Shown here one piece after another: positions 38,774 to 47,141 of a stretch of DNA of 64,000 nt. Source of the stretch: Streptomyces megasporus. Lineage in GTDB: Bacteria; Actinomycetota; Actinomycetes; Streptomycetales; Streptomycetaceae. Below the pieces are notes generated by a model. That model made no database searches and had not been told where the DNA came from. It saw only the letters and a list, made by a program, of their open reading frames with translations. The position numbers and the translations under genes were made by a program. Position 1 is the first letter of the stretch. Every line of letters begins with the position of its first letter. The DNA lies in NCBI RefSeq assembly GCF_000718985.1, contig NZ_JODL01000004.1, forward strand, positions 186,001-250,000. The letters are read 5' to 3'.

Positions 38774-40075
38774 ATGAAATCGAGCACTTCCTACGAGGAC
38801 TACGACGTCTGCGTCGTGGGGCTCGGGTACGTCGGCATCACACTCACCGCCGCCCTGCTGTCCACCGGGCAGCGGGTGCTCGGCTACGAGTACAACAAGG
38901 CGGTAGCCGAGGACCTGGCGGCGGGCATCCTCCAGCTCTCCGAGCCGGGTGTGGAGGAGATCGTCCGCGAGTCGGTCGGGGACCGGCTCCACGTGACGCA
39001 CGAACTGCGGGGCGAGAAGCTGCCGCCGACGGTCATCATCTGCGTCGGCACCCCGCTCGGCCCCGAGAGCCAGGAGCCCGACCTCGGCCACCTCCGGGCC
39101 GCGGTCGAGACGATCGCCGAGGGTGTCGACGAGCGGACCCTGGTGATCGTGCGCAGCACGGTGCCCGTGGGCACCACGCGCAACCTGGTCCTGCCGATCC
39201 TGCGACAGAAGGGCGCCGAGCCGCTGCTCGCCTTCTGCCCGGAACGGACCATCCAGGGCAAGGCGCTGGCCGAGCTGCTCTCGCTGCCGCAGATCGTCGG
39301 CGGTCTGACCGACGAGGCGGTGCGGCGGGCATCGGAGCTGTTCGCGACCCAGACGCCCAAGGTCGTGCCGGTCTCCTCTCTCGAAACGGCCGAGCTGATC
39401 AAGCTGGTGTGCAACTGCCACACCGACCTGATCTACGGCTTCGGCAACGAAGTCGCCCTGATGGCCGAGAAGTTGAGCCTGGACGCGCACGAGGTCATCA
39501 CCAGCGCCAACCTCGACTACCCGCGCCCCGACCTCAGCATGCCCGGGCTCGTCGGCGGGAGCTGCCTCACCAAGGACCCGTACCTGCTGATGCACTCGCT
39601 CAAGCCGTACGACCACACTCCCCGGATGGTCGCGGCGGCACGCTCGCTCAACGAGTCCCTGCCGCGCCGGATCGGCGAACGCGTGCTGGCGGCGCTGTGG
39701 GAGCGGGGCTGCGACCCGGCCGACGCGCGGATCCTGATCTCCGGCTTCGCCTACAAGGGACAGCCCGAGACGGACGACCTGCGCGGAGCGCCGTACGAGG
39801 CGCTGCTGGAGCTGCTCCAGGGCCGGGTGGGCGAGATCGTCGCACACGACTTCGTGGTGCCCTCCGCGCGGATCGCCGCCCTCGGCCTCCGCACGGTCGA
39901 CATCGAGGAGGGCTTCACCGACGCGCACGCCGCGATCGTCCTCAACAACCACCTGTCCTACCGGGACCTGGACATCGACGCCCTGACAGCCCGGATGCGG
40001 CCACCGGCGGTCGTGTACGACACCTGGCGCATCCTTCCCCCCGCCACGAACGTGATGAGGCTCGGTCATGCGTAA
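38774..40075 (+). CDS. UDP-sugar 6-dehydrogenase (UDP-Glc/UDP-ManNAc dehydrogenase family)
   Basis: A 433-residue NAD-dependent enzyme oxidising C6 of a nucleotide sugar to the uronic acid. It shows the Rossmann motif VVGLGYVG near residue 12, the STVPVGTT segment, and the catalytic Cys267 in GGSCLTKDP. The length and the late FAYKG...DDLR segment (residues 329-342) fit the UDP-ManNAc/UDP-Glc dehydrogenase family. GGGGAA precedes ATG 38774 and the gene overlaps the epimerase by 8 bases. In this setting it should act on the UDP-sugar made with the nucleotidyltransferase at 53.6 kb and feed the cassette inferred to make a pyrrole building block or a sugar unit. The exact sugar (Glc or GlcNAc/ManNAc) cannot be read from the sequence. 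Confidence 0.9.
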   Translation: MKSSTSYEDYDVCVVGLGYVGITLTAALLSTGQRVLGYEYNKAVAEDLAAGILQLSEPGVEEIVRESVGDRLHVTHELRGEKLPPTVIICVGTPLGPESQEPDLGHLRAAVETIAEGVDERTLVIVRSTVPVGTTRNLVLPILRQKGAEPLLAFCPERTIQGKALAELLSLPQIVGGLTDEAVRRASELFATQTPKVVPVSSLETAELIKLVCNCHTDLIYGFGNEVALMAEKLSLDAHEVITSANLDYPRPDLSMPGLVGGSCLTKDPYLLMHSLKPYDHTPRMVAAARSLNESLPRRIGERVLAALWERGCDPADARILISGFAYKGQPETDDLRGAPYEALLELLQGRVGEIVAHDFVVPSARIAALGLRTVDIEEGFTDAHAAIVLNNHLSYRDLDIDALTARMRPPAVVYDTWRILPPATNVMRLGHA

Positions 40076-41048
40076 GAAGGTCCTGATCACCGGCGGCGCC
40101 GGCTTCATCGGCATGCACCTGGCTCGGCGGCTCGCCGACGAGCACGACGTCACCCTGCTCGACGACTTCAGCCGGGGCCGCAGCGACGCGGAACTGGACG
40201 AGCTGCGCCGGCGGGTCTCCGTCATCACCCACGACCTGACCCTGCCGCTCCCCGAGGACGTGCCCCGCGACTTCGACGAGGTCTACCACCTCGCCGCCGT
40301 GGTGGGCGTCGTGTACTCCAACGAGGAACCGCAGCGGGTGCTGCGCACCAACCTGCTCTCCACGATCCACCTGCTGGACTGGTTCCGCGAACTGGACGGC
40401 GCGACCCTGTGCTTCGCCTCCTCCAGCGAGGCGTACGCCGGCAGCGTCGCCGCCGGCGTGGCGCCCGTGCCGACCCCCGAGGACGTCCGGCTCGTCGTCT
40501 CGGATCCGACCGTGGCGCGTTCCTCGTACGGCTTCAGCAAGATCGCCGGCGAGCTGCTGTGCCGCAACTACGCACGGGCGTACGGGTTTCCCGTGCGCAT
40601 GGTGCGGTTCCACAACGTCTACGGCCCCCGCATGGGCTACGAGCATGTGATACCGCAGTTCATCGAGCGGCTGCTGAGCGGCAACGATCCCTTCGAGATC
40701 CACGGCGCGGACCAGTACCGGGCGTTCTGCTACGTGTCCGACGCGGTCGAGGCGATCATCCGGCTGACGGAGCTGCCCACCAAGGAGACGCTGCTGGTCA
40801 ACGTCGGCAACGACCGCGAGGAGACCCTGATCGAGGACCTCGCCCGGGTGGTCTTCGACACCGTCGGCCGCCACCCCGGACTGGACATCCGTCCCGCACC
40901 GCCGCTCTCCCCAGAGCGCCGCGTGCCGGACGTCTCCCTGCTGCGCGAGCTGACCGGCTACGAACCCCGGGTGGGGCTGCGCGAGGGCGTACGGCGCACC
41001 TACGAGTGGTACGCCCGCGCCCGGGCCGACCGTGAGGCGGACACATGA
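40068..41048 (+). CDS. NAD-dependent nucleotide-sugar epimerase/dehydratase (extended SDR)
   Basis: A 326-residue extended short-chain dehydrogenase. The cofactor loop GGAGFIG is at residues 8-14 and the catalytic pair YxxxK is YGFSK (Tyr154, Lys158), with SSSEAYAG before it. The family includes epimerases, 4,6-dehydratases and UDP-glucuronate decarboxylases. Following directly after a UDP-sugar 6-dehydrogenase, decarboxylation or epimerisation of the uronic acid is a reasonable guess. It overlaps the dehydrogenase (8 bases) and the glycosyltransferase (4 bases), so production is coupled. Confidence 0.88.
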   Translation: MRKKVLITGGAGFIGMHLARRLADEHDVTLLDDFSRGRSDAELDELRRRVSVITHDLTLPLPEDVPRDFDEVYHLAAVVGVVYSNEEPQRVLRTNLLSTIHLLDWFRELDGATLCFASSSEAYAGSVAAGVAPVPTPEDVRLVVSDPTVARSSYGFSKIAGELLCRNYARAYGFPVRMVRFHNVYGPRMGYEHVIPQFIERLLSGNDPFEIHGADQYRAFCYVSDAVEAIIRLTELPTKETLLVNVGNDREETLIEDLARVVFDTVGRHPGLDIRPAPPLSPERRVPDVSLLRELTGYEPRVGLREGVRRTYEWYARARADREADT

Positions 41049-42151
41049 GCGGGAAACGGCTGCGCATCGTCCACCGCGGATACTTCCCGGCCCGTGCCGG
41101 AGCCGAGCTGATGGCCCAGTACCTGGCCGAGTCCATGCGGCGCCGCGGTCACACCGTCGGCCTCTACTCCAGCGAGATGGACGAGGAGTCCGCCCGCTGG
41201 ATGCGTGCGGCCGGAGTGACGGTCGAGACGCTGCCGGACTCGCCCCCGCCCGGGGATCGGCCGGACATCGTCCACGCCGTGGACTCGGTCGATCCCGACT
41301 ACCCGCGGGCCGCGCTACGGCTGGCCCGCGAGTGGGGGGTGCCGCTCGCCTTCACTCCGGCCTCGGCTCCCGACGTGTGGAAGGACCGGGCCGCGGTGCT
41401 GGACGTGTGCCGGCAGGCCGACGCGGTCTTCGTCCTGACCGAGGCCGAGCGGCGCATGCTGCTCGGCGAGGGGGTGGACGAGGCCGCGTTGCACATCATC
41501 GGCCAGGGGGCCCACCTGGCCTCCGGCCAGAACCCGCGGCGGTTCCGCGAGACCCACGGGATCACCGGCCCGGTGGTGCTCTTCCTGGGACGGAAGATGC
41601 GCTCCAAGGGCTACGCGCTCCTCCTGGAAGCGGCGCGGACGGTGTGGCGGCGCCACCCGGACGCCCACTTCGTCTTCATCGGACCGCGCTGGGACGAGGA
41701 CTGCGAGGAGCTGTTCTCCCGGCATGCCGACCCGAGGATCGTCGAGCTCGGGATGGTCGACGAGGCGGAGAAGGCCGATGCGCTGGCCGCCTGCGACGTC
41801 TTCTGCCTCCCGTCCACGGTGGACGTCTTCCCGCTGGTCTACGTCGAGGCGTGGACCAGCGGGAAGCCGGTCGTCGGCTCGACGTTCATGGGCGGTGCCG
41901 AGGTGGTCCGCCACGGTGTGGACGGTCTGATCGCCGAACCGCGGGCGGAGGCGGTGGCCGACGCGGTCGCCAGGCTGCTCGACGACCGCGAGCTGGCGGC
42001 GACGCTGGGCGCGGAAGGCCGCGCCCGGGCCGAACGGGAGTTCGGCTGGGATGTCGTGGCCGACCGGATCGACGCGGTGTACACGACCCTGACAGCCCCG
42101 TCCGGCTCGGACCGGGCGGACCTGCCCAGGGCATCCGTAGAGGGGGATTGA
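41045..42151 (+). CDS. Glycosyltransferase family 4 (GT-B fold)
   Basis: A 368-residue retaining GT-B glycosyltransferase. It has an N-terminal acceptor half with a Gly-rich loop (ARAGAELMAQ), and a C-terminal donor half with LFLGRKMRSKG and the E-x7-E type segment VYVEAWTSGKPVVGS near residue 270. It would move a sugar from the nucleotide donor made by the neighbours to an acceptor. Because a glycoside hydrolase lies two genes downstream, the sugar may be transferred, modified and released again, as proposed (from memory) for pyrrole precursor synthesis in congocidine-type clusters. Otherwise it glycosylates the peptide. It starts and ends in overlaps with its neighbours. Confidence 0.88.
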   Translation: MSGKRLRIVHRGYFPARAGAELMAQYLAESMRRRGHTVGLYSSEMDEESARWMRAAGVTVETLPDSPPPGDRPDIVHAVDSVDPDYPRAALRLAREWGVPLAFTPASAPDVWKDRAAVLDVCRQADAVFVLTEAERRMLLGEGVDEAALHIIGQGAHLASGQNPRRFRETHGITGPVVLFLGRKMRSKGYALLLEAARTVWRRHPDAHFVFIGPRWDEDCEELFSRHADPRIVELGMVDEAEKADALAACDVFCLPSTVDVFPLVYVEAWTSGKPVVGSTFMGGAEVVRHGVDGLIAEPRAEAVADAVARLLDDRELAATLGAEGRARAEREFGWDVVADRIDAVYTTLTAPSGSDRADLPRASVEGD

Positions 42152-43302
42152 TGGCCGACTGGAAGGTGTCCCTGTACCGGCCGCGGGTCGGCGCCGCCGA
42201 GGCGGAGGCCGTGGCGGAGGTGATCCGGTCCGGCTGGCTGTCCAACGGACCGGTCACCCGCAGGTTCGAGGAGGAGTTCGCCGCCGCGGCCGGAGTCGAG
42301 GACAGCGTCGCGGTCAGCAACGGCACGGCCGCCCTGCACCTCGCCTTCCTGGCACTGGGCGTGGGGCCCGGGGACGAGGTGGTCCTGCCGTCCTTGAGTT
42401 TCGTCTCGGCGGCGGCCGTGGTCACGCTCTGCGGGGCCACTCCCGTTTTCGCCGACGTGTCCGGACCGCACGACCTCGGGGTCTCCCCCTCCGATGTCGC
42501 GGCCCGCGTCACCGACCGGACCCGCGCGATCGTCGCCATGCACTACGGCGGCCACGCGGCCGACCTGCCGGCCCTGGCCGAGCTGGCCCGGCGGCACGGC
42601 GTGGCGCTCGTGGAGGATTCCGCGCACGCTCCGGCCACCATGTCCGAACACGGCGTGCTCGGCACCGTGGGCGACATCGGCTGCTACAGCTTCTTCGCCA
42701 CCAAGAACCTGGCCATGGGCGAGGGCGGCGCGGTCGTCGCCCGGGACGCGCGGCTCCGCGAGCGCATCCGGCGGCTGCGCTCGCACGCGCTCAGCGTCAG
42801 CGCCCAGGAGCGCCACCGGGGCGGTCCCTCGGTCTACGACGTCGACTCCTTCGGCCTCAATTACCGCCCCACCGAGGTCGGCAGCGCCATCGGCCTCGTC
42901 CAGTTGCGGGACCTGCCGGACCGCCAGCGGCGCCGCCAGGAGATCGTCGCCCGGTACCGGCACGAACTGGCCGACCTGCCCGGCCTGCTCCTCCCCTACG
43001 CCGGCCGCGCCGTGGAACACGGCGCGCACCATCTCTTCGCGGTCCTGCTGCCCCCGGGAACGCCGCGTCCGCGGCTCCAGGAGCGGCTGGCGGCGGCCGG
43101 CGTCCAGACCGGGGTGCACTACCCGCCGAGCCACCTCTTCACCGCCTACCGGGAGCGGTTCGGCTGCCGCGAGGGACAGCTTCCGGTGACCGAGGACGTG
43201 ATGGAGCGCCAGTTGTCCCTGCCGCTCTACTCCGAGCTGACGGACGACGACGTGCGACTGGTCGCGACGGAGTTCCGCGACGCCCTGCGGGAGGTGGCGT
43301 GA
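42151..43302 (+). CDS. DegT/DnrJ/EryC1-family sugar aminotransferase
   Basis: A 383-residue PLP-dependent aminotransferase acting on keto-sugars. The PLP-binding Lys185 lies in SFFATKNLAMGEGG, preceded by EDSAHA, and SNGTAALHLA forms the phosphate-binding region near residue 53. It is full length. It would convert a keto group made by the dehydrogenases of the cassette into an amine, probably with glutamate or glutamine as donor. The start overlaps the glycosyltransferase stop as TGATG and the end overlaps the glycoside hydrolase GTG by 4 bases. In a pyrrole-forming route this would introduce a nitrogen; in an amino-sugar route it would give the amino group. Confidence 0.93.
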   Translation: MADWKVSLYRPRVGAAEAEAVAEVIRSGWLSNGPVTRRFEEEFAAAAGVEDSVAVSNGTAALHLAFLALGVGPGDEVVLPSLSFVSAAAVVTLCGATPVFADVSGPHDLGVSPSDVAARVTDRTRAIVAMHYGGHAADLPALAELARRHGVALVEDSAHAPATMSEHGVLGTVGDIGCYSFFATKNLAMGEGGAVVARDARLRERIRRLRSHALSVSAQERHRGGPSVYDVDSFGLNYRPTEVGSAIGLVQLRDLPDRQRRRQEIVARYRHELADLPGLLLPYAGRAVEHGAHHLFAVLLPPGTPRPRLQERLAAAGVQTGVHYPPSHLFTAYRERFGCREGQLPVTEDVMERQLSLPLYSELTDDDVRLVATEFRDALREVA

Positions 43303-45158
43303 ACGCCCCGGCGGTGTGCTACACGTTCGAGGACGGCGGGCTGCTCCGCGACGGAGAGCCGTTCTTCGGCGTCGGCTTCAACTACCACCCCTCCCCCACC
43401 GGCTGCCGCTACTGGCGGGAGTGGGACGCGCGGCGCCTCGACGCCGACTTCGCCAGGATGGCCGAACTCGGCTTCAACACGGTGCGCTTCTTCGTCTTCT
43501 GGGCCGACTTCGAGCCGACCCCGGGCGCGTACGACCCGGTGATGACCGAGCGGCTGCGCGAGTTCGTCGCCACCGCCACCCGGCACGGGCTCGCCTGCCT
43601 CCCGTCGCTGCTCACGATCTGGATGAACGGCCAGCGCTTCGACCCGCCCTGGCGGGCCGGACGGGACCTGTGGCACGACCGGTACATGGTCGAGCGCGAG
43701 CTGGCCTTCGTACGGCACATCGCCACGGCCCTGCGCGACGCCGGGGACGTGCTGGCATACGACCTCGGGGACGAGGTCATCCACGTGGACGGGGCCCGCT
43801 CCGCCGCGCTGGGCCCCGACGAGGTGCGGCGGTGGTGGGGCGCGCTGGCGGAGGCGATCCGCGAGGCCCATCCCGGCGCGCTGGTGCTCCAGGCCAACGA
43901 GGCGTCCGCGGTCGTCGGGGAGCACAACTTCCGCCCCGAGCACTCCGAACCGCTGGACCTGGTCGGGCTGCACGGCTTCCCGGTGTGGACACCGTTCCAC
44001 ATGGAGTCCGTCGCCTCCTTCAAGTCGACCGGCTTCGTGCCGTACCTGGTGCGCCGGGGGGTCCCCCACACCGCCGTGCTCGTGGACGAACTGGGCAGTT
44101 ACGGCTGCGGCGAGACCACCGCGCGGGATTACCTGCGGGCCGCCACGCACAGCGCTCTTGCGGCCGGAGCGTGCGGGGTGATCGTCTGGTGCTGGCAGGA
44201 CTTCTCCACGGAGGAGAAGCCGTACGCGCTGCGTCCCAACGAGCGGACGGTGGGCCTGCTGCGGGCCGACGGCAGGCCGAAGCCCGCCATGGACGAGTTC
44301 CGGGAGTTCGCGCGGCGGGCGACCGGGGAACTCGCCGGTTTCCGGCCGCTTCCCGCACCGGTCGGCGTGCACCTGATCCACCGGCGCGAGGAGGGCGACG
44401 CCGGGTACCTCGCCTCCACCGGCTCCGACGCGGCGGCCGGCTTCTACGCCCACCTGCTGCTGCGGAGCACCCACCTGCCCTACGAGTTCACCCACGGCGA
44501 GCTCGATCCGGACCGCCACCGCATGGTGATCTGCCCGTCGGTGCGCCACATCACCCTCGCCGACCAGCAGCGGCTCGCCTCGTACGTGGAGCGGGGCGGA
44601 GTGCTGCTGTACACCAGCGGCGACCTGCTGCACGGCTTCGGCGGCGAGGAGCTGTTCGGCGTCCGCATCGCCGACTTCACCCTGCGCGCCGCCGACCTCG
44701 GCGAGTTCCACCGGGAGGGGGTGCGCTACCCGCTCGCCTGGGACCCCGGCCAATTGCCCGTGCTGGAGGCCACCACGGCCAAGACCCTCGCCACGTTTCC
44801 CTGCGGAGCCCCCGCGCTCACCCGCAACGAGTACGGCAGGGGCGCGGCGTACTACCTGGGCGCTCCACTGGAGCACCAGTTGAACGCGCCGTACCGGCTG
44901 GACGAAGCCCCCTGGCACCGGCTCTACGCCTCGATCGCCGCGGCCGAGGGCATCGTCCCGGAGGTCTCCGCCGACTCCCCCGACGTCGAGGTCACCGTGC
45001 TGGGCCGCGGTCCGCGAAGGTGCGCCCTCGTCGTCAACCACGCGCCGTCCCCGGTCGTGACGACGCTGCGCCGCGCGGCGACGGCGACCGCCCCCGAGCA
45101 CGCCGAGCGGCTCGAACTCGCCGCCAAGGCGGTGCACACCGTCATCTGGACCGACTGA
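43299..45158 (+). CDS. Glycoside hydrolase with clan-A-like barrel and beta-galactosidase-like C-terminal region
   Basis: A 619-residue cytoplasmic enzyme without signal peptide. Residues about 10-330 form a GH-A-type barrel (GVGFNYHPS, NTVRFFVFWADFEP). Candidate catalytic acids are the Glu of DLGDEVIHVD near residue 163 and the Glu of VDELGSYG near 266; the first motif has Asp where clan A usually has Asn. Residues about 345-500 resemble the amidotransferase-like trimerisation domain of GH42 beta-galactosidases. The lack of an export signal argues against sugar scavenging and for an intracellular biosynthetic role, such as releasing a modified sugar attached by the GT4 enzyme. It overlaps the aminotransferase gene. 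Confidence 0.82.
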   Translation: MNAPAVCYTFEDGGLLRDGEPFFGVGFNYHPSPTGCRYWREWDARRLDADFARMAELGFNTVRFFVFWADFEPTPGAYDPVMTERLREFVATATRHGLACLPSLLTIWMNGQRFDPPWRAGRDLWHDRYMVERELAFVRHIATALRDAGDVLAYDLGDEVIHVDGARSAALGPDEVRRWWGALAEAIREAHPGALVLQANEASAVVGEHNFRPEHSEPLDLVGLHGFPVWTPFHMESVASFKSTGFVPYLVRRGVPHTAVLVDELGSYGCGETTARDYLRAATHSALAAGACGVIVWCWQDFSTEEKPYALRPNERTVGLLRADGRPKPAMDEFREFARRATGELAGFRPLPAPVGVHLIHRREEGDAGYLASTGSDAAAGFYAHLLLRSTHLPYEFTHGELDPDRHRMVICPSVRHITLADQQRLASYVERGGVLLYTSGDLLHGFGGEELFGVRIADFTLRAADLGEFHREGVRYPLAWDPGQLPVLEATTAKTLATFPCGAPALTRNEYGRGAAYYLGAPLEHQLNAPYRLDEAPWHRLYASIAAAEGIVPEVSADSPDVEVTVLGRGPRRCALVVNHAPSPVVTTLRRAATATAPEHAERLELAAKAVHTVIWTD

Positions 45159-45171
45159 CCCGGGAACTCAT

Positions 45172-46098
45172 GTGATCGTCGACTCCCACGTCCACGCGGG
45201 CGAGTACTACCGCCACTTCACCCGGTCCTTCGCCCGGGACATGATGGCGACCACCGGCATGCCGCCGGAGGCGCTGGACTCCCCCGAGCGGAAACTGCTG
45301 GACCAAATGGACGCGGCCGGTGTCCGGCACGCCTTCCTGCTCGCCTTCGACGTGCAACGCGTCGAGGGTTTCAAGGTCCCCAACGAGTTCGTCGCCGACA
45401 TGTGTCGGCGGCACCCGGGCCGGTTCACCGGGTTCGCCTCGGTGGACGCGGGCACCCCGGGCGCGGCGGCGGAACTGCGGCACGCGGTGACGGAGCTGGG
45501 GCTCAGGGGACTGAAGACGGCGCCCTGCTACCTGCGGATGTCGCCGGCCGACCGCCGGTGGTACGACGTGTACGAGACGGCGCAGGAGCTGGACGTCCCG
45601 GTGCTCGTGCACACCGGCTACACCCCCGCGAAGCGGGCCGACCCCCGCTACTTCCCTCCCCAGTTGCTGGACCGGGTGGCCAGGGACTTCCCCGAGCTGC
45701 GGCTGGTCCTCGCCCATCTGGGCACGCCGTGGACCGATGCCGCCCTCGACCTGATGGTCCGTTATCCCCGGGTCCACGCCGACCTGTCGATATTCAGTTG
45801 GTACCGGCCCGTCCCCACCGTCACGGCGGCACTCGCCAGGGCCCGGGCCCTGGGTGTGATGGACCGGCTGCTGTGGGGCACCGACTACCCGTTCTGCACC
45901 ATGACCGACTCGATGGCGCGGATGCGGGAGCTGACCGGCGACGGTTCCCTGTGGCCGGACGGCACGCCGCTGAGCGAGGCGGAGTTCGCGTCGCTGACGG
46001 GCGGAGCCGCCGCCCGGCTGCTGCCGGGACTTCCCGGGCCGGCCTCCTCCATCACCAGCACGACCCACAGCCACGACGATGAGAGAGAGACCGCATGA
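45172..46098 (+). CDS. Amidohydrolase family 2 (TIM-barrel metal-dependent hydrolase)
   Basis: A 308-residue amidohydrolase-superfamily enzyme. The metal-binding signature is readable: DSHVH at the N-terminus, LVHTG near residue 146, LAHLG near 180, and the late catalytic Asp in WGTDYP near 241. Family members hydrolyse C-N bonds or decarboxylate aromatic and heteroaromatic acids. In this cassette it could catalyse a ring-forming, deacylating or decarboxylating step after sugar release. GTG at 45172 is used because the ATG two bases earlier leads at once to a stop. It overlaps the dehydrogenase gene as ATGA. The true substrate is unknown. Confidence 0.87.
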   Translation: MIVDSHVHAGEYYRHFTRSFARDMMATTGMPPEALDSPERKLLDQMDAAGVRHAFLLAFDVQRVEGFKVPNEFVADMCRRHPGRFTGFASVDAGTPGAAAELRHAVTELGLRGLKTAPCYLRMSPADRRWYDVYETAQELDVPVLVHTGYTPAKRADPRYFPPQLLDRVARDFPELRLVLAHLGTPWTDAALDLMVRYPRVHADLSIFSWYRPVPTVTAALARARALGVMDRLLWGTDYPFCTMTDSMARMRELTGDGSLWPDGTPLSEAEFASLTGGAAARLLPGLPGPASSITSTTHSHDDERETA

Positions 46099-47141
46099 AG
46101 ACCGTGGAATGGCATGCGCCGTACGACGTCCGCGTCATCGACGACGCGCCCGTGCCATCCGTCACCGCGCCGGGCGACGCGGTGGTACGGGTGGTGAGGT
46201 CGGCCATCTGCGGCACCGACCTGCACCCCTACCGCGGTGAGATCCCGGACTTCACCCCCGGGACCGTCACCGGTCACGAGTTCACCGGCGTGGTCGTGGA
46301 GACGGGCGACGACGTGCGCGGCGTACGGCCGGGCGACCGGGTGGTGGCCTCGGACGTGATCGCCTGCGGCCGGTGCTGGTACTGCCGGCAGGGCTGGCAC
46401 TACCAGTGCGAGCAGGTGGGCCTGTTCGGCTACGACACGGTGGTGGGCACGACCCCGGTGGCGGGCGGCCACGCGGAATATGTGCGCGTGCCGTTCGCCG
46501 ATGTCGTGCTGTCCCCGATCCCCGACGGCGTCACCGACGAACAGGCCCTCTTCATCGGTGACATCCTGACCACCGGTTTCGCCTGCGCCGAGCGGGGAGG
46601 GGTGCGGCCCGGCGACGTGGTCGCGGTGGTCGGCTGCGGCCCGGTCGGTCTGATGGCCCTGAAGTCGGCCCAACTGATGGGCGCCGCCCGGGTGCTCGCC
46701 ATCGACCCGAACGGGGACCGGCGCGCGCTGGCCGCCGCCCAGGGCGCCGAGCCGGTCGCGCCCGGCGACGACCTGACCGCCCGGGTCCTGGACCTCACCC
46801 ACGGGCGGGGCGCCGATGTGGTGCTCGAAGCCGTCGGTGTGGACGCGTCGCTGCTCACCGCCCTGGACATCGTCCGCCCGCGCGGCACGGTCTGCGCGGC
46901 CGGCTCCCACGCGTCGCAGGCCATGCCGATGCCGACTGTTCTCGCCTTCGCCAAGGAGCTGACCCTGCGCTTCTCGGTCGGGGACCCGATCAGCCTGGGC
47001 GAACGGCTGATGAACCTGGTGCGGCAGGGCCGGATCGATCCCACCTTCGTCATCTCGCACCGCGTCCCGCTGTCCGAGGCCGAAGAGGCGTTCAAGCTGT
47101 TCGACAGCGGCCGGGCCACGAAGGTGGTGCTGGTACCGTGA
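46095..47141 (+). CDS. Zinc-dependent alcohol/sorbitol dehydrogenase family
   Basis: A 348-residue medium-chain dehydrogenase. Catalytic zinc ligands are Cys in AICGTDLH and His-Glu in TGHEFTG; the structural zinc site is the four-Cys set in CGRCWYCRQGWHYQC. The cofactor loop is VGCGPVG near residue 179. It should oxidise a sugar hydroxyl or reduce a ketone with NAD(P). As the last sugar-type gene of the run it may provide the keto function needed by the aminotransferase or for ring closure. It is translationally coupled at both ends, and its stop overlaps the GTG of the A-PCP-C gene, which ties the cassette to the NRPS. Confidence 0.92.
   Translation: MKTVEWHAPYDVRVIDDAPVPSVTAPGDAVVRVVRSAICGTDLHPYRGEIPDFTPGTVTGHEFTGVVVETGDDVRGVRPGDRVVASDVIACGRCWYCRQGWHYQCEQVGLFGYDTVVGTTPVAGGHAEYVRVPFADVVLSPIPDGVTDEQALFIGDILTTGFACAERGGVRPGDVVAVVGCGPVGLMALKSAQLMGAARVLAIDPNGDRRALAAAQGAEPVAPGDDLTARVLDLTHGRGADVVLEAVGVDASLLTALDIVRPRGTVCAAGSHASQAMPMPTVLAFAKELTLRFSVGDPISLGERLMNLVRQGRIDPTFVISHRVPLSEAEEAFKLFDSGRATKVVLVP

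Noticed and set aside
43299..45158. Secreted beta-galactosidase for sugar uptake
   Set aside because: No signal peptide and no sugar transporter; it is coupled to intracellular biosynthetic genes.
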